Below, piece by piece: positions 12,923-28,800 of a stretch of DNA of 64,000 nucleotides; position 1 is the first letter of the stretch; every line of letters begins with the position of its first letter. Source of the stretch: Siphonodentalium dalli (lineage: Eukaryota > Mollusca > Scaphopoda > Gadilida > Siphonodentaliidae); assembly GCA_032622095.1 (NCBI GenBank), contig CP136065.1, positions 35,188,732 to 35,252,731 of the forward strand, given 5' to 3'. Below the pieces are notes generated by a model, which made no database searches, was not told the origin of the DNA, and saw only the letters and a program-made list of their open reading frames with translations. The translations under genes were made by a program, and so were the position numbers.

Positions 12923-15900
12923 TACCCTCCAGCGCACCTTAATTAATGTCCACACCGCGATGCTATCAAAGGAACTATAAAATATGTCGGGAGACTACCA
13001 AAATTGCTCAAATAGTACACATGGGGTGAAGAATCGTGAATAAAAACGAATGGACGCCTGACATAAACAGAAAATGAAAAAAAAATGAAGAAAATATAAA
13101 AATTGTCCACACCGCGACATGTCCACACCTCGACGCAGAATAACGTTACAGCCAGCCACAGACACATTTCACGATTAGAATATTTGGGTGGTTCTGTTGT
13201 AAAAGAGTCAACACGATGTACATACACATATAGTTCCTATTGGATGGGGGGGAATGAGTGAGTGAGTGGGGGGGGGGTGTGCTCAGATATAGAAGCAGAT
13301 GACAATTTGAAAATCAACTGTTTCGGTACATTTCAACAATCGTTCTGCCTGTGGGACGATTTCCGGCTCGTATGGTATAGCAAAGGCGTCAATGACACAT
13401 TTTGGGCCATCGGAATATCTCACCGACAATTCAATCTGATTGAGCTCATCGAAAAAACCCCTAAATACCAAATTTCAGTTCGATATCTTGAAACATGTAA
13501 GAGAAATCCATCGACATTGTTTTCTATTCACGGTAAATTCTCTTTGCAATTTGGCGAACCCCCTTGAGGAACAGAGTTTGATTGACGTATGTTCACGTTG
13601 TCTACACCAGAGTTCCTCCGTCGTTTGGCGTCAAACCAAGTGTACGATGGACCAGGGCATGCCCGACTTGATAGGAATCGGCATTTATGCGATCAAATTC
13701 TGTTTCCTATGATCAGATCTGTACCTTGTATTCGTTGACCTCTTAGAGAGTTTGAACTCTAAGTCTCGCCCACAAAACACACAAATTTCCACCATCTATA
13801 TTCAAATGGCCGTATCCCATAGACGTCTCAACGTGCGGAGCTGCATGTGCGATACGTCGTTTGGACATATACATCGTCGGCTACTCCGTGATGTACGTGT
13901 TGATAATTCAACTGTTAAAGGGCAAATGGCAAACAAGTGGCAAAAGTTTGGTTGGTTTCCATTAATCATGATATTCGAATTAAACACACGTTTTGGAGAA
14001 AGAGCGAATTTGACAATGACGTCGCCCTGATTCAACCCAGAAACGTCATTAGCACATGCTGTAATGAACGACCTTGATTGGCCTTGACCTTGCCCAATAA
14101 TTTGGCCAAATGTCATTTTCGTGGTCACCAATATCTGTGCTACATACTCGCATAAAATTCATCGGCATGTGACATATGTCATTTTTTCAGAATTTTCTGG
14201 ACGAATTTGTTCATTTAAGGGAGAATCACCCATATATATGCGAGCATCGCATATAAAAGAGAATACCTTGACCTTGTAAGCCAGTGCATTCTCTTAAATA
14301 TGCGAGACTCGCATATTTTAGAGACCACTGGCACAGGATCTTTATTGCTGCACCAGCCATGAATTCAGCCTGTGACGCCATGACACATTCTTGTTAAAGA
14401 GCCCACCGTCCAAACTATGATATTTCAGAGTGATTAATTGTTGTGTTTCAACACTTATGGTGTGCATGTTGAGGTACCATTTTCAAGATTGTCGTGTGCA
14501 ATCTTGCTCATTAGCACTTTTAGTAGAAAAAAATATGATCAGACACGATTTCCCAAGGGATTTTGCAGTATTGTTAAATAATCACACATAAATCTTTCAC
14601 ACCACTTTTGAACAGTTATCGATTCTCTCTTAAGCGTCGGCGATAAGTCGACATTTAAACATTATTTCATTGCACGGTACACCGGTCGTTATAAAATGGC
14701 TCACCCCAATGCCCGTGACCACTTGTTCTAGCCTTGAAATTGTGCGTCTGTCCCCAGATGGTGAATTTAGTGATGCTACCCCCGCTTATCGGGCTAGCAT
14801 CACCAAATTCACCCTCTGGGGACCTCATTCTGCTTGCACCCCAGCAGAATGAGGTTCCCAGATGGTGAATTTGGTGATGCTAGCCCGCTATGCGGGGTAG
14901 CATCACTAAATTCACCCCCCCCCCCGGGACCTCATTCTGCAAATGCCAGACAAAGTGTTGTTTTTTCGACAAAATTTCAGTCACTTTATTAATTCCAACC
15001 CCGGTGGACTTCCTCTTTTGTCGTGACCCCTGCAAGTTAAGCAACAAGTACAAGCCTTGAAATAGTGTGTCGGTCATTTGCAGAATGAGGTTCCTAGGGG
15101 GTGAATTTAGTTATGCATAGTGGGCTAGCATCACCAAATTCACACTCTGTGAACCTCATTCTGCTGAGGTGTAAGCAGAATGAGGTCCCCAGAGGGTGAA
15201 TTTGGTGTTGCTAGCCCGCAATGCGGGGTAGCATAACTAAATTCACCTTCTGGGGGACAGATGCACTATTTCAAGGCTAGAACAAGTAGTCACGGGCATT
15301 TTATAACGACCGTTGCCTTTGAAATAATGTTTAATTGTCGATTTATCGCCGACGCTTAAGAGAAACTCGATAACTGTTCAAAAGTGGTGTGAAAGATTTA
15401 TGTGTGATTATTTAACAATACTGCAAAATCCCTTGGGAAATCGTGTCTGATCATATTTTTTCTACTAACAGTTGCTTAACTTGCAGCGTCACGGCAAGAG
15501 GGAAGTCGCCCCCATCTCGTCCACCGGGGTTGGAATTAATAAAGTGACTGAAATTTTTGCGAAAAACACTTTGCCAATACATTCTCTTATATATGGGTGA
15601 TTCCCCCTTAAACGGACAAATTGATGTCTCGTGTACAATTGTTCCATAAAAATATGATTGTGCCACAAACAAGACCTATTGTGGCCTTCCATTTCACTGA
15701 GGAGCATGTGGCACAACGTTATGGTATAACAGTATTGTAATATATCAACACATGCCTTTAGTTACATGATCAAAACAACGAGAAAACACGAAAATCGCAC
15801 TGTCTCATCGCCTAACTGCGAAATTTCATTTTATTCCTATTAAGTTATCTTACCTCTAATTGACAGAGAACGTGCAGTGTTATGTTATTTCTTGGACTGT

Positions 15901-16158
15901 TTATCTATGAATATCATTTATGATGCACGTTTTTCGTGGTTTGATGTAAATATTGACTCTGAAACATCGAAAACCGCCTGTCTCGAGAAATATCCACACC
16001 GCGACATTATTTACAATATAGGCTATCCCGGTTCCATTTTAACTAAGGTCAACAACCTACCATATGCATAAGAAAGTTTTGCCTTTTGACATTTTGTTTT
16101 GAAGATTTTGGACAATATAAAGAATCGAAACACATGAAAAATGAGACGAAAATAAGTG
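12923..16158. repeat. Satellite unit 5
   Basis: Has the six-A form GAAAAAACCCC near 13452 that opens the longer frame, but a private extra C near 13560 closes it again. Other private indels: seven A near 14527, and a shifted C in the stretch 15010-15032. Confidence 0.95.
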
Positions 16159-19100
16159 TACCCTCCAGCGCACCTTAATTAATGTCCACACCGCGATGCT
16201 ATCAAAGGAACTATAAAATATGTCGGGAGACTACCAAAATTGCTCAAATAGTACACATGGGGTGAAGAATCGTGAATAAAAACGAATGGACGCCTGACAT
16301 AAACAGAAAATGAAAAAAAAATGAAGAAAATATAAAAATTGTCCACACCGCGACATGTCCACACCTCGACGCAGAATAACGTTACAGCCAGCCACAGACA
16401 CATTTCACGATTAGAATATTTGGGTGGTTCTGTTGTAAAAGAGTCAACACGATGTACATACACATATAGTTCCTATTGGATGGGGGGGAATGAGTGAGTG
16501 AGTGGGGGGGGGGTGTGCTCAGATATAGAAGCAGATGACAATTTGAAAATCAACTGTTTCGGTACATTTCAACAATCGTTCTGCCTGTGGGACGATTTCC
16601 GGCTCGTATGGTATAGCAAAGGCGTCAATGACACATTTTGGGCCATCGGAATATCTCACGGACAATTCAATCTGATTGAGCTCATCGAAAAAACCCCTAA
16701 ATACCAAATTTCAGTTCGATATCTTGAAACATGTAAGAGAAATCCATCGACATTGTTTTCTATTCACGGTAAATTCTCTTTGCAATTTGGCGAACCCCTT
16801 GAGGAACAGAGTTTGATTGACGTATGTTCACGTTGTCTACACCAGAGTTCCTCCGTCGTTTGGCGTCAAACCAAGTGTACGATGGACCAGGGCATGCCCG
16901 ACTTGATAGGAATCGGCATTTATGCGATCAAATTCTGTTTCCTATGATCAGATCTGTACCTTGTATTCGTTGACCTCTTAGAGAGTTTGAACTCTAAGTC
17001 TCGCCCACAAAACACACAAATTTCCACCATCTATATTCAAATGGCCGTATCCCATAGACGTCTCAACGTGCGGAGCTGCATGTGCGATACGTCGTTTGGA
17101 CATATACATCGTCGGCTACTCCGTGATGTACGTGTTGATAATTCAACTGTTAAAGGGCAAATGGCAAACAAGTGGCAAAAGTTTGGTTGGTTTCCATTAA
17201 TCATGATATTCGAATTAAACACACGTTTTGGAGAAAGAGCGAATTTGACAATGACGTCGCCCTGATTCAACCCAGAAACGTCATTAGCACATGCTGTAAT
17301 GAACGACCTTGATTGGCCTTGACCTTGCCCAATAATTTGGCCAAATGTCATTTTCGTGGTCACCAATATCTGTGCTACATACTCGCATAAAATTCATCGG
17401 CATGTGACATATGTCATTTTTTCAGAATTTTCTGGACGAATTTGTTCATTTAAGGGAGAATCACCCATATATATGCGAGCATCGCATATAAAAGAGAATA
17501 CCTTGACCTTGTAAGCCAGTCCATTCTCTTAAATATGCGAGACTCGCATATTTTAGAGACCACTGGCACAGGATCTTTATTGCTGCACCAGCCATGAATT
17601 CAGCCTGTGACGCCATGACACATTCTTGTTAAAGAGCCCACCGTCCAAACTATGATATTTCAGAGTGATTAATTGTTGTGTTTCAACACTTATGGTGTGC
17701 ATGTTGAGGTACCATTTTCAAGATTGTCGTGTGCAATCTTGCTCATTAGCACTTTTAGTAGAAAAAATATGATCAGACACGATTTCCCAAGGGATTTTGC
17801 AGTATTGTTAAATAATCACACATAAATCTTTCACACCACTTTTGAACAGTTATCGATTCTCTCTTAAGCGTCGGCGATAAGTCGACATTTAAACATTATT
17901 TCATTGCACGGTACACCGGTCGTTATAAAATGGCTCACCCCAATGCCCGTGACCACTTGTTCTAGCCTTGAAATTGTGCGTCTGTCCCCAGATGGTGAAT
18001 TTAGTGATGCTACCCCCGCTTATCGGGCTAGCATCACCAAATTCACCCTCTGGGGACCTCATTCTGCTTGCACCCCAGCAGAATGAGGTTCCCAGATGGT
18101 GAATTTGGTGATGCTAGCCCGCTATGCGGGGTAGCATCACTAAATTCACCCCCCCCCGGGACCTCATTCTGCAAATGCCAGACAAAGTGTTGTTTTTTCG
18201 ACAAAATTTCAGTCACTTTATTAATTCCAACCCCGGTGGACTTCCCTCTTTTGTCGTGACCCTGCAAGTTAAGCAACAAGTACAAGCCTTGAAATAGTGT
18301 GTCGGTCATTTGCAGAATGAGGTTCCTAGGGGGTGAATTTAGTTATGCATAGTGGGCTAGCATCACCAAATTCACACTCTGTGAACCTCATTCTGCTGAG
18401 GTGTAAGCAGAATGAGGTCCCCAGAGGGTGAATTTGGTGTTGCTAGCCCGCAATGCGGGGTAGCATAACTAAATTCACCTTCTGGGGGACAGATGCACTA
18501 TTTCAAGGCTAGAACAAGTAGTCACGGGCATTTTATAACGACCGTTGCCTTTGAAATAATGTTTAATTGTCGATTTATCGCCGACGCTTAAGAGAAACTC
18601 GATAACTGTTCAAAAGTGGTGTGAAAGATTTATGTGTGATTATTTAACAATACTGCAAAATCCCTTGGGAAATCGTGTCTGATCATATTTTTTCTACTAA
18701 CAGTTGCTTAACTTGCAGCGTCACGGCAAGAGGGAAGTCGCCCCCATCTCGTCCACCGGGGTTGGAATTAATAAAGTGACTGAAATTTTTGCGAAAAACA
18801 CTTTGCCAATACATTCTCTTATATATGGGTGATTCCCCCTTAAACGGACAAATTGATGTCTCGTGTACAATTGTTCCATAAAAATATGATTGTGCCACAA
18901 AAAAGACCTATTGTGGCCTTCCATTTCACTGAGGAGCATGTGGCACAACGTTATGGTATAACAGTATTGTAATATATCAACACATGCCTTTAGTTACATG
19001 ATCAAAACAACGAGAAAACACGAAAATCGCACTGTCTCATCGCCTAACTGCGAAATTTCATTTTATTCCTATTAAGTTATCTTACCTCTAATTGACAGAG

Positions 19101-19390
19101 AACGTGCAGTGTTATGTTATTTCTTGGACTGTTTATCTATGAATATCATTTATGATGCACGTTTTTCGTGGTTTGATGTAAATATTGACTCTGAAACATC
19201 GAAAACCGCCTGTCTCGAGAAATATCCACACCGCGACATTATTTACAATATAGGCTATCCCGGTTCCATTTTAACTAAGGTCAACAACCTACCATATGCA
19301 TAAGAAAGTTTTGCCTTTTGACATTTTGTTTTGAAGATTTTGGACAATATAAAGAATCGAAACACATGAAAAATGAGACGAAAATAAGTG
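16159..19390. repeat. Satellite unit 6
   Basis: Transitional copy: CACGGAC like later units, TTTTTGCG and CATAGTGGG like earlier ones. It shares AGTCCATTC near 17519 with unit 7 only, carries the six-A open-frame form, and has a private CACAAAAAAG near 18897. Confidence 0.95.
16498..16947 (+). other. Unrecognised 149-codon open frame in satellite unit 6
   Basis: With six A at GAAAAAACCCC the frame reads through from the G-tract to TGA; equivalent frames are open in units 7 (19737-20180) and 15 (45615-46058). In most other units five A shift the frame and break it into a frame of about 106 codons and an overlapping 64-codon frame. Unit 5 has a second frameshift and unit 17 a one-base deletion. 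The translated sequence is not low-complexity (several Cys and Trp) but matches no family I recognise. The start codon depends on G-run length, which argues against an expressed gene. It could be a captured exon fossil. Low confidence that it is coding. Confidence 0.2.
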
Positions 19391-22300
19391 TACCCTCCAG
19401 CGCACCTTAATTAATGTCCACACCGCGATGCTATCAAAGGAACTATAAAATATGTCGGGAGACTACCAAAATTGCTCAAATAGTACACATGGGGTGAAGA
19501 ATCGTGAATAAAAACGAATGGACGCCTGACATAAACAGAAAATGAAAAAAAAATGAAGAAAATATAAAAATTGTCCACACCGCGACATGTCCACACCTCG
19601 ACGCAGAATAACGTTACAGCCAGCCACAGACACATTTCACGATTAGAATATTTGGGTGGTTCTGTTGTAAAAGAGTCAACACGATGTACATACACATATA
19701 GTTCCTATTGGATGGGGGGGGGGAATGAGTGAGTGAGTGGGGGGGGTGTGCTCAGATATAGAAGCAGATGACAATTTGAAAATCAACTGTTTCGGTACAT
19801 TTCAACAATCGTTCTGCCTGTGGGACGATTTCCGGCTCGTATGGTATAGCAAAGGCGTCAATGACACATTTTGGGCCATCGGAATATCTCACGGACAATT
19901 CAATCTGATTGAGCTCATCGAAAAAACCCCTAAATACCAAATTTCAGTTCGATATCTTGAAACATGTAAGAGAAATCCATCGACATTGTTTTCTATTCAC
20001 GGTAAATTCTCTTTGCAATTTGGCGAACCCCTTGAGGAACAGAGTTTGATTGACGTATGTTCACGTTGTCTACACCAGAGTTCCTCCGTCGTTTGGCGTC
20101 AAACCAAGTGTACGATGGACCAGGGCATGCCCGACTTGATAGGAATCGGCATTTATGCGATCAAATTCTGTTTCCTATGATCAGATCTGTACCTTGTATT
20201 CGTTGACCTCTTAGAGAGTTTGAACTCTAAGTCTCGCCCACAAAACACACAAATTTCCACCATCTATATTCAAATGGCCGTATCCCATAGACGTCTCAAC
20301 GTGCGGAGCTGCATGTGCGATACGTCGTTTGGACATATACATCGTCGGCTACTCCGTGATGTACGTGTTGATAATTCAACTGTTAAAGGGCAAATGGCAA
20401 ACAAGTGGCAAAAGTTTGGTTGGTTTCCATTAATCATGATATTCGAATTAAACACACGTTTTGGAGAAAGAGCGAATTTGACAATGACGTCGCCCTGATT
20501 CAACCCAGAAACGTCATTAGCACATGCTGTAATGAACGACCTTGATTGGCCTTGACCTTGCCCAATAATTTGGCCAAATGTCATTTTCGTGGTCACCAAT
20601 ATCTGTGCTACATACTCGCATAAAATTCATCGGCATGTGACATATGTCATTTTTTCAGAATTTTCTGGACGAATTTGTTCATTTAAGGGAGAATCACCCA
20701 TATATATGCGAGCATCGCATATAAAAGAGAATACCTTGACCTTGTAAGCCAGTCCATTCTCTTAAATATGCGAGACTCGCATATTTTAGAGACCACTGGC
20801 ACAGGATCTTTATTGCTGCACCAGCCATGAATTCAGCCTGTGACGCCATGACACATTCTTGTTAAAGAGCCCACCGTCCAAACTATGATATTTCAGAGTG
20901 ATTAATTGTTGTGTTTCAACACTTATGGTGTGCATGTTGAGGTACCATTTTCAAGATTGTCGTGTGCAATCTTGCTCATTAGCACTTTTAGTAGAAAAAA
21001 TATGATCAGACACGATTTCCCAAGGGATTTTGCAGTATTGTTAAATAATCACACATAAATCTTTCACACCACTTTTGAACAGTTATCGATTCTCTCTTAA
21101 GCGTCGGCGATAAGTCGACATTTAAACATTATTTCATTGCACGGTACACCGGTCGTTATAAAATGGCTCACCCCAATGCCCGTGACCACTTGTTCTAGCC
21201 TTGAAATTGTGCGTCTGTCCCCAGATGGTGAATTTAGTGATGCTACCCCCGCTTATCGGGCTAGCATCACCAAATTCACCCTCTGGGGACCTCATTCTGC
21301 TTGCACCCCAGCAGAATGAGGTTCCCAGATGGTGAATTTGGTGATGCTAGCCCGCTATGCGGGGTAGCATCACTAAATTCACCCCCCCCCGGGACCTCAT
21401 TCTGCAAATGCCAGACAAAGTGTTGTTTTTTCGACAAAATTTCAGTCACTTTATTAATTCCAACCCCGGTGGACTTCCCTCTTTTGTCGTGACCCTGCAA
21501 GTTAAGCAACAAGTACAAGCCTTGAAATAGTGTGTCGGTCATTTGCAGAATGAGGTTCCCAGGGGGTGAATTTAGTTATGCATAGCGGGCTAGCATCACC
21601 AAATTCACACTCTGTGAACCTCATTCTGCTGAGGTGTAAGCAGAATGAGGTCCCCAGAGGGTGAATTTGGTGTTGCTAGCCCGCAATGCGGGGTAGCATA
21701 ACTAAATTCACCTTCTGGGGGACAGACGCACTATTTCAAGGCTAGAACAAGTAGTCACGGGCATTTTATAACGACCGTTGCCTTTGAAATAATGTTTAAT
21801 TGTCGATTTATCGCCGACGCTTAAGAGAAACTCGATAACTGTTCAAAAGTGGTGTGAAAGATTTATGTGTGATTATTTAACAATACTGCAAAATCCCTTG
21901 GGAAATCGTGTCTGATCATATTTTTTCTACTAACAGTTGCTTAACTTGCAGCGTCACGGCAAGAGGGAAGTCGCCCCCATCTCGTCCACCGGGGTTGGAA
22001 TTAATAAAGTGACTGAAATTTTGGCGAAAAACACTTTGCCAATACATTCTCTTATATATGGGTGATTCCCCCTTAAACGGACAAATTGATGTCTCGTGTA
22101 CAATTGTTCCATAAAAATATGATTGTGCCACAAACAAGACCTATTGTGGCCTTCCATTTCACTGAGGAGCATGTGGCACAACGTTATGGTATAACGGTAT
22201 TGTAATATATCAACACATGCCTTTAGTTACATGATCAAAACAACGAGAAAACACGAAAATCGCACTGTCTCATCGCCTAACTGCGAAATTTCATTTTATT

Positions 22301-22623
22301 CCTATTAAGTTATCTTACCTCTAATTGACAGAGAACGTGCAGTGTTATGTTATTTCTTGGACTGTTTATCTATGAATATCATTTATGATGCACGTTTTTC
22401 GTGGTTTGATGTAAATATTGACTCTGAAACATCGAAAACCGCCTGTCTCGAGAAATATCCACACCGCGACATTATTTACAATATAGGCTATCCCGGTTCC
22501 ATTTTAACTAAGGTCAACAACCTACCATATGCATAAGAAAGTTTTGCCTTTTGACATTTTGTTTTGAAGATTTTGGACAATATAAAGAATCGAAACACAT
22601 GAAAAATGAGACGAAAATAAGTG
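19391..22623. repeat. Satellite unit 7
   Basis: First copy with CATAGCGGG and CAGACGC, variants kept in most later units. It shares AGTCCATTC and the six-A form with unit 6. Private ATAACGGTAT near 22191. Confidence 0.95.
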
Positions 22624-25600
22624 TACCCTCCAGCGCACCTTAATTAATGTCCACACCGCGATGCTATCAAAGGAACTATAAAATATGTCGGGAGACTACC
22701 AAAATTGCTCAAATAGTACACATGGGGTGAAGAATCGTGAATAAAAACGAATGGACGCCTGACATAAACAGAAAATGAAAAAAAAATGAAGAAAATATAA
22801 AAATTGTCCACACCGCGACATGTCCACACCTCGACGCAGAATAACGTTACAGCCAGCCACAGACACATTTCACGATTAGAATATTTGGGTGGTTCTGTTG
22901 TAAAAGAGTCAACACGATGTACATACACATATAGTTCCTATTGGATGGGGGGGGAATGAGTGAGTGAGTGGGGGGGGGTGTGCTCAGATATAGAAGCAGA
23001 TGACAATTTGAAAATCAACTGTTTCGGTACATTTCAACAATCGTTCTGCCTGTGGGACGATTTCCGGCTCGTATGGTATAGCAAAGGCGTCAATGACACA
23101 TTTTGGGCCATCGGAATATCTCACGGACAATTCAATCTGATTGAGCTCATCGAAAAACCCCTAAATACCAAATTTCAGTTCGATATCTTGAAACATGTAA
23201 GAGAAATCCATCGACATTGTTTTCTATTCACGGTAAATTCTCTTTGCAATTTGGCGAACCCCTTGAGGAACAGAGTTTGATTGACGTATGTTCACGTTGT
23301 CTACACCAGAGTTCCTCCGTCGTTTGGCGTCAAACCAAGTGTACGATGGACCAGGGCATGCCCGACTTGATAGGAATCGGCATTTATGCGATCAAATTCT
23401 GTTTCCTATGATCAGATCTGTACCTTGTATTCGTTGACCTCTTAGAGAGTTTGAACTCTAAGTCTCGCCCACAAAACACACAAATTTCCACCATCTATAT
23501 TCAAATGGCCGTATCCCATAGACGTCTCAACGTGCGGAGCTGCATGTGCGATACGTCGTTTGGACATATACATCGTCGGCTACTCCGTGATGTACGTGTT
23601 GATAATTCAACTGTTAAAGGGCAAATGGCAAACAAGTGGCAAAAGTTTGGTTGGTTTCCATTAATCATGATATTCGAATTAAACACACGTTTTGGAGAAA
23701 GAGCGAATTTGACAATGACGTCGCCCTGATTCAACCCAGAAACGTCATTAGCACATGCTGTAATGAACGACCTTGATTGGCCTTGACCTTGCCCAATAAT
23801 TTGGCCAAATGTCATTTTCGTGGTCACCAATATCTGTGCTACATACTCGCATAAAATTCATCGGCATGTGACATATGTCATTTTTTCAGAATTTTCTGGA
23901 CGAATTTGTTCATTTAAGGGAGAATCACCCATATATATGCGAGCATCGCATATAAAAGAGAATACCTTGACCTTGTAAGCCAGTGCATTCTCTTAAATAT
24001 GCGAGACTCGCATATTTTAGAGACCACTGGCACAGGATCTTTATTGCTGCACCAGCCATGAATTCAGCCTGTGACGCCATGACACATTCTTGTTAAAGAG
24101 CCCACCGTCCAAACTATGATATTTCAGAGTGATTAATTGTTGTGTTTCAACACTTATGGTGTGCATGTTGAGGTACCATTTTCAAGATTGTCGTGTGCAA
24201 TCTTGCTCATTAGCACTTTTAGTAGAAAAAATATGATCAGACACGATTTCCCAAGGGATTTTGCAGTATTGTTAAATAATCACACATAAATCTTTCACAC
24301 CACTTTTGAACAGTTATCGATTCTCTCTTAAGCGTCGGCGATAAGTCGACATTTAAACATTATTTCATTGCACGGTACACCGGTCGTTATAAAATGGCTC
24401 ACCCCAATGCCCGTGACCACTTGTTCTAGCCTTGAAATTGTGCGTCTGTCCCCAGATGGTGAATTTAGTGATGCTACCCCCGCTTATCGGGCTAGCATCA
24501 CCAAATTCACCCTCTGGGGACCTCATTCTGCTTGCACCCCAGCAGAATGAGGTTCCCAGATGGTGAATTTGGTGATGCTAGCCCGCTATGCGGGGTAGCA
24601 TCACTAAATTCACCCCCCCCGGGACCTCATTCTGCAAATGCCAGACAAAGTGTTGTTTTTTTCGACAAAATTTCAGTCACTTTATTAATTCCAACCCCGG
24701 TGGACTTCCCTCTTTTGTCGTGACCCCTGCAAGTTAAGCAACAAGTACAAGCCTTGAAATAGTGTGTCGGTCATTTGCAGAATGAGGTTCCCAGGGGGTG
24801 AATTTAGTTATGCATAGCGGGCTAGCATCACCAAATTCACACTCTGTGAACCTCATTCTGCTGAGGTGTAAGCAGAATGAGGTCCCCAGAGGGTGAATTT
24901 GGTGTTGCTAGCCCGCAATGCGGGGTAGCATAACTAAATTCACCTTCTGGGGGACAGACGCACTATTTCAAGGCTAGAACAAGTAGTCACGGGCATTTTA
25001 TAACGACCGTTGCCTTTGAAATAATGTTTAATTGTCGATTTATCGCCGACGCTTAAGAGAAACTCGATAACTGTTCAAAAGTGGTGTGAAAGATTTATGT
25101 GTGATTATTTAACAATACTGCAAAATCCCTTGGGAAATCGTGTCTGATCATATTTTTTCTACTAACAGTTGCTTAACTTGCAGCGTCACGGCAAGAGGGA
25201 AGTCGCCCCCATCTCGTCCACCGGGGTTGGAATTAATAAAGTGACTGAAATTTTGGCGAAAAACACTTTGCCAATACATTCTCTTATATATGGGTGATTC
25301 CCCCTTAAACGGACAAATTGATGTCTCGTGTACAATTGTTCCATAAAAATATGATTGTGCCACAAACAAGACCTATTGTGGCCTTCCATTTCACTGAGGA
25401 GCATGTGGCACAACGTTATGGTATAACAGTATTGTAATATATCAACACATGCCTTTAGTTACATGATCAAAACAACGAGAAAACACGAAAATCGCACTGT
25501 CTCATCGCCTAACTGCGAAATTTCATTTTATTCCTATTAAGTTATCTTACCTCTAATTGACAGAGAACGTGCAGTGTTATGTTATTTCTTGGACTGTTTA

Positions 25601-25855
25601 TCTATGAATATCATTTATGATGCACGTTTTTCGTGGTTTGATGTAAATATTGACTCTGAAACATCGAAAACCGCCTGTCTCGAGAAATATCCACACCGCG
25701 ACATTATTTACAATATAGGCTATCCCGGTTCCATTTTAACTAAGGTCAACAACCTACCATATGCATAAGAAAGTTTTGCCTTTTGACATTTTGTTTTGAA
25801 GATTTTGGACAATATAAAGAATCGAAACACATGAAAAATGAGACGAAAATAAGTG
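22624..25855. repeat. Satellite unit 8
   Basis: Later-type copy with five A (frame closed). Private single-base insertions lie in the T run near 24656-24662 and in GACCCCTGC near 24722. Confidence 0.95.
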
Positions 25856-28800
25856 TACCCTCCAGCGCACCTTAATTAATGTCCACACCGCGATGCTATC
25901 AAAGGAACTATAAAATATGTCGGGAGACTACCAAAATTGCTCAAATAGTACACATGGGGTGAAGAATCGTGAATAAAAACGAATGGACGCCTGACATAAA
26001 CAGAAAATGAAAAAAAAATGAAGAAAATATAAAAATTGTCCACACCGCGACATGTCCACACCTCGACGCAGAATAACGTTACAGCCAGCCACAGACACAT
26101 TTCACGATTAGAATATTTGGGTGGTTCTGTTGTAAAAGAGTCAACACGATGTACATACACATATAGTTCCTATTGGATGGGGGGGGGAATGAGTGAGTGA
26201 GTGGGGGGGGGGGGTGTGCTCAGATATAGAAGCAGATGACAATTTGAAAATCAACTGTTTCGGTACATTTCAACAATCGTTCTGCCTGTGGGACGATTTC
26301 CGGCTCGTATGGTATAGCAAAGGCGTCAATGACACATTTTGGGCCATCGGAATATCTCACGGACAATTCAATCTGATTGAGCTCATCGAAAAACCCCTAA
26401 ATACCAAATTTCAGTTCGATATCTTGAAACATGTAAGAGAAATCCATCGACATTGTTTTCTATTCACGGTAAATTCTCTTTGCAATTTGGCGAACCCCTT
26501 GAGGAACAGAGTTTGATTGACGTATGTTCACGTTGTCTACACCAGAGTTCCTCCGTCGTTTGGCGTCAAACCAAGTGTACGATGGACCAGGGCATGCCCG
26601 ACTTGATAGGAATCGGCATTTATGCGATCAAATTCTGTTTCCTATGATCAGATCTGTACCTTGTATTCGTTGACCTCTTAGAGAGTTTGAACTCTAAGTC
26701 TCGCCCACAAAACACACAAATTTCCACCATCTATATTCAAATGGCCGTATCCCATAGACGTCTCAACGTGCGGAGCTGCATGTGCGATACGTCGTTTGGA
26801 CATATACATCGTCGGCTACTCCGTGATGTACGTGTTGATAATTCAACTGTTAAAGGGCAAATGGCAAACAAGTGGCAAAAGTTTGGTTGGTTTCCATTAA
26901 TCATGATATTCGAATTAAACACACGTTTTGGAGAAAGAGCGAATTTGACAATGACGTCGCCCTGATTCAACCCAGAAACGTCATTAGCACATGCTGTAAT
27001 GAACGACCTTGATTGGCCTTGACCTTGCCCAATAATTTGGCCAAATGTCATTTTCGTGGTCACCAATATCTGTGCTACATACTCGCATAAAATTCATCGG
27101 CATGTGACATATGTCATTTTTTCAGAATTTTCTGGACGAATTTGTTCATTTAAGGGAGAATCACCCATATATATGCGAGCATCGCATATAAAAGAGAATA
27201 CCTTGACCTTGTAAGCCAGTGCATTCTCTTAAATATGCGAGACTCGCATATTTTAGAGACCACTGGCACAGGATCTTTATTGCTGCACCAGCCATGAATT
27301 CAGCCTGTGACGCCATGACACATTCTTGTTAAAGAGCCCACCGTCCAAACTATGATATTTCAGAGTGATTAATTGTTGTGTTTCAACACTTATGGTGTGC
27401 ATGTTGAGGTACCATTTTCAAGATTGTCGTGTGCAATCTTGCTCATTAGCACTTTTAGTAGAAAAAATATGATCAGACACGATTTCCCAAGGGATTTTGC
27501 AGTATTGTTAAATAATCACACATAAATCTTTCACACCACTTTTGAACAGTTATCGATTCTCTCTTAAGCGTCGGCGATAAGTCGACATTTAAACATTATT
27601 TCATTGCACGGTACACCGGTCGTTATAAAATGGCTCACCCCAATGCCCGTGACCACTTGTTCTAGCCTTGAAATTGTGCGTCTGTCCCCAGATGGTGAAT
27701 TTAGTGATGCTACCCCCCGCTTATCGGGCTAGCATCACCAAATTCACCCTCTGGGGACCTCATTCTGCTTGCACCCCAGCAGAATGAGGTTCCCAGATGG
27801 TGAATTTGGTGATGCTAGCCCGCTATGCGGGGTAGCATCACTAAATTCACCCCCCCCCCCCGGGACCTCATTCTGCAAATGCCAGACAAAGTGTTGTTTT
27901 TTCGACAAAATTTCAGTCACTTTATTAATTCCAACCCCGGTGGACTTCCCTCTTTTGTCGTGACCCTGCAAGTTAAGCAACAAGTACAAGCCTTGAAATA
28001 GTGTGTCGGTCATTTGCAGAATGAGGTTCCCAGGGGGTGAATTTAGTTATGCATAGCGGGCTAGCATCACCAAATTCACACTCTGTGAACCTCATTCTGC
28101 TGAGGTGTAAGCAGAATGAGGTCCCCAGAGGGTGAATTTGGTGTTGCTAGCCCGCAATGCGGGGTAGCATAACTAAATTCACCTTCTGGGGGACAGACGC
28201 ACTATTTCAAGGCTAGAACAAGTAGTCACGGGCATTTTATAACGACCGTTGCCTTTGAAATAATGTTTAATTGTCGATTTATCGCCGACGCTTAAGAGAA
28301 ACTCGATAACTGTTCAAAAGTGGTGTGAAAGATTTATGTGTGATTATTTAACAATACTGCAAAATCCCTTGGGAAATCGTGTCTGATCATATTTTTTCTA
28401 CTAACAGTTGCTTAACTTGCAGCGTCACGGCAAGAGGGAAGTCGCCCCCATCTCGTCCACCGGGGTTGGAATTAATAAAGTGACTGAAATTTTGGCGAAA
28501 AACACTTTGCCAATACATTCTCTTATATATGGGTGATTCCCCCTTAAACGGACAAATTGATGTCTCGTGTACAATTGTTCCATAAAAATATGATTGTGCC
28601 ACAAACAAGACCTATTGTGGCCTTCCATTTCACTGAGGAGCATGTGGCACAACGTTATGGTATAACAGTATTGTAATATATCAACACATGCCTTTAGTTA
28701 CATGATCAAAACAACGAGAAAACACGAAAATCGCACTGTCTCATCGCCTAACTGCGAAATTTCATTTTATTCCTATTAAGTTATCTTACCTCTAATTGAC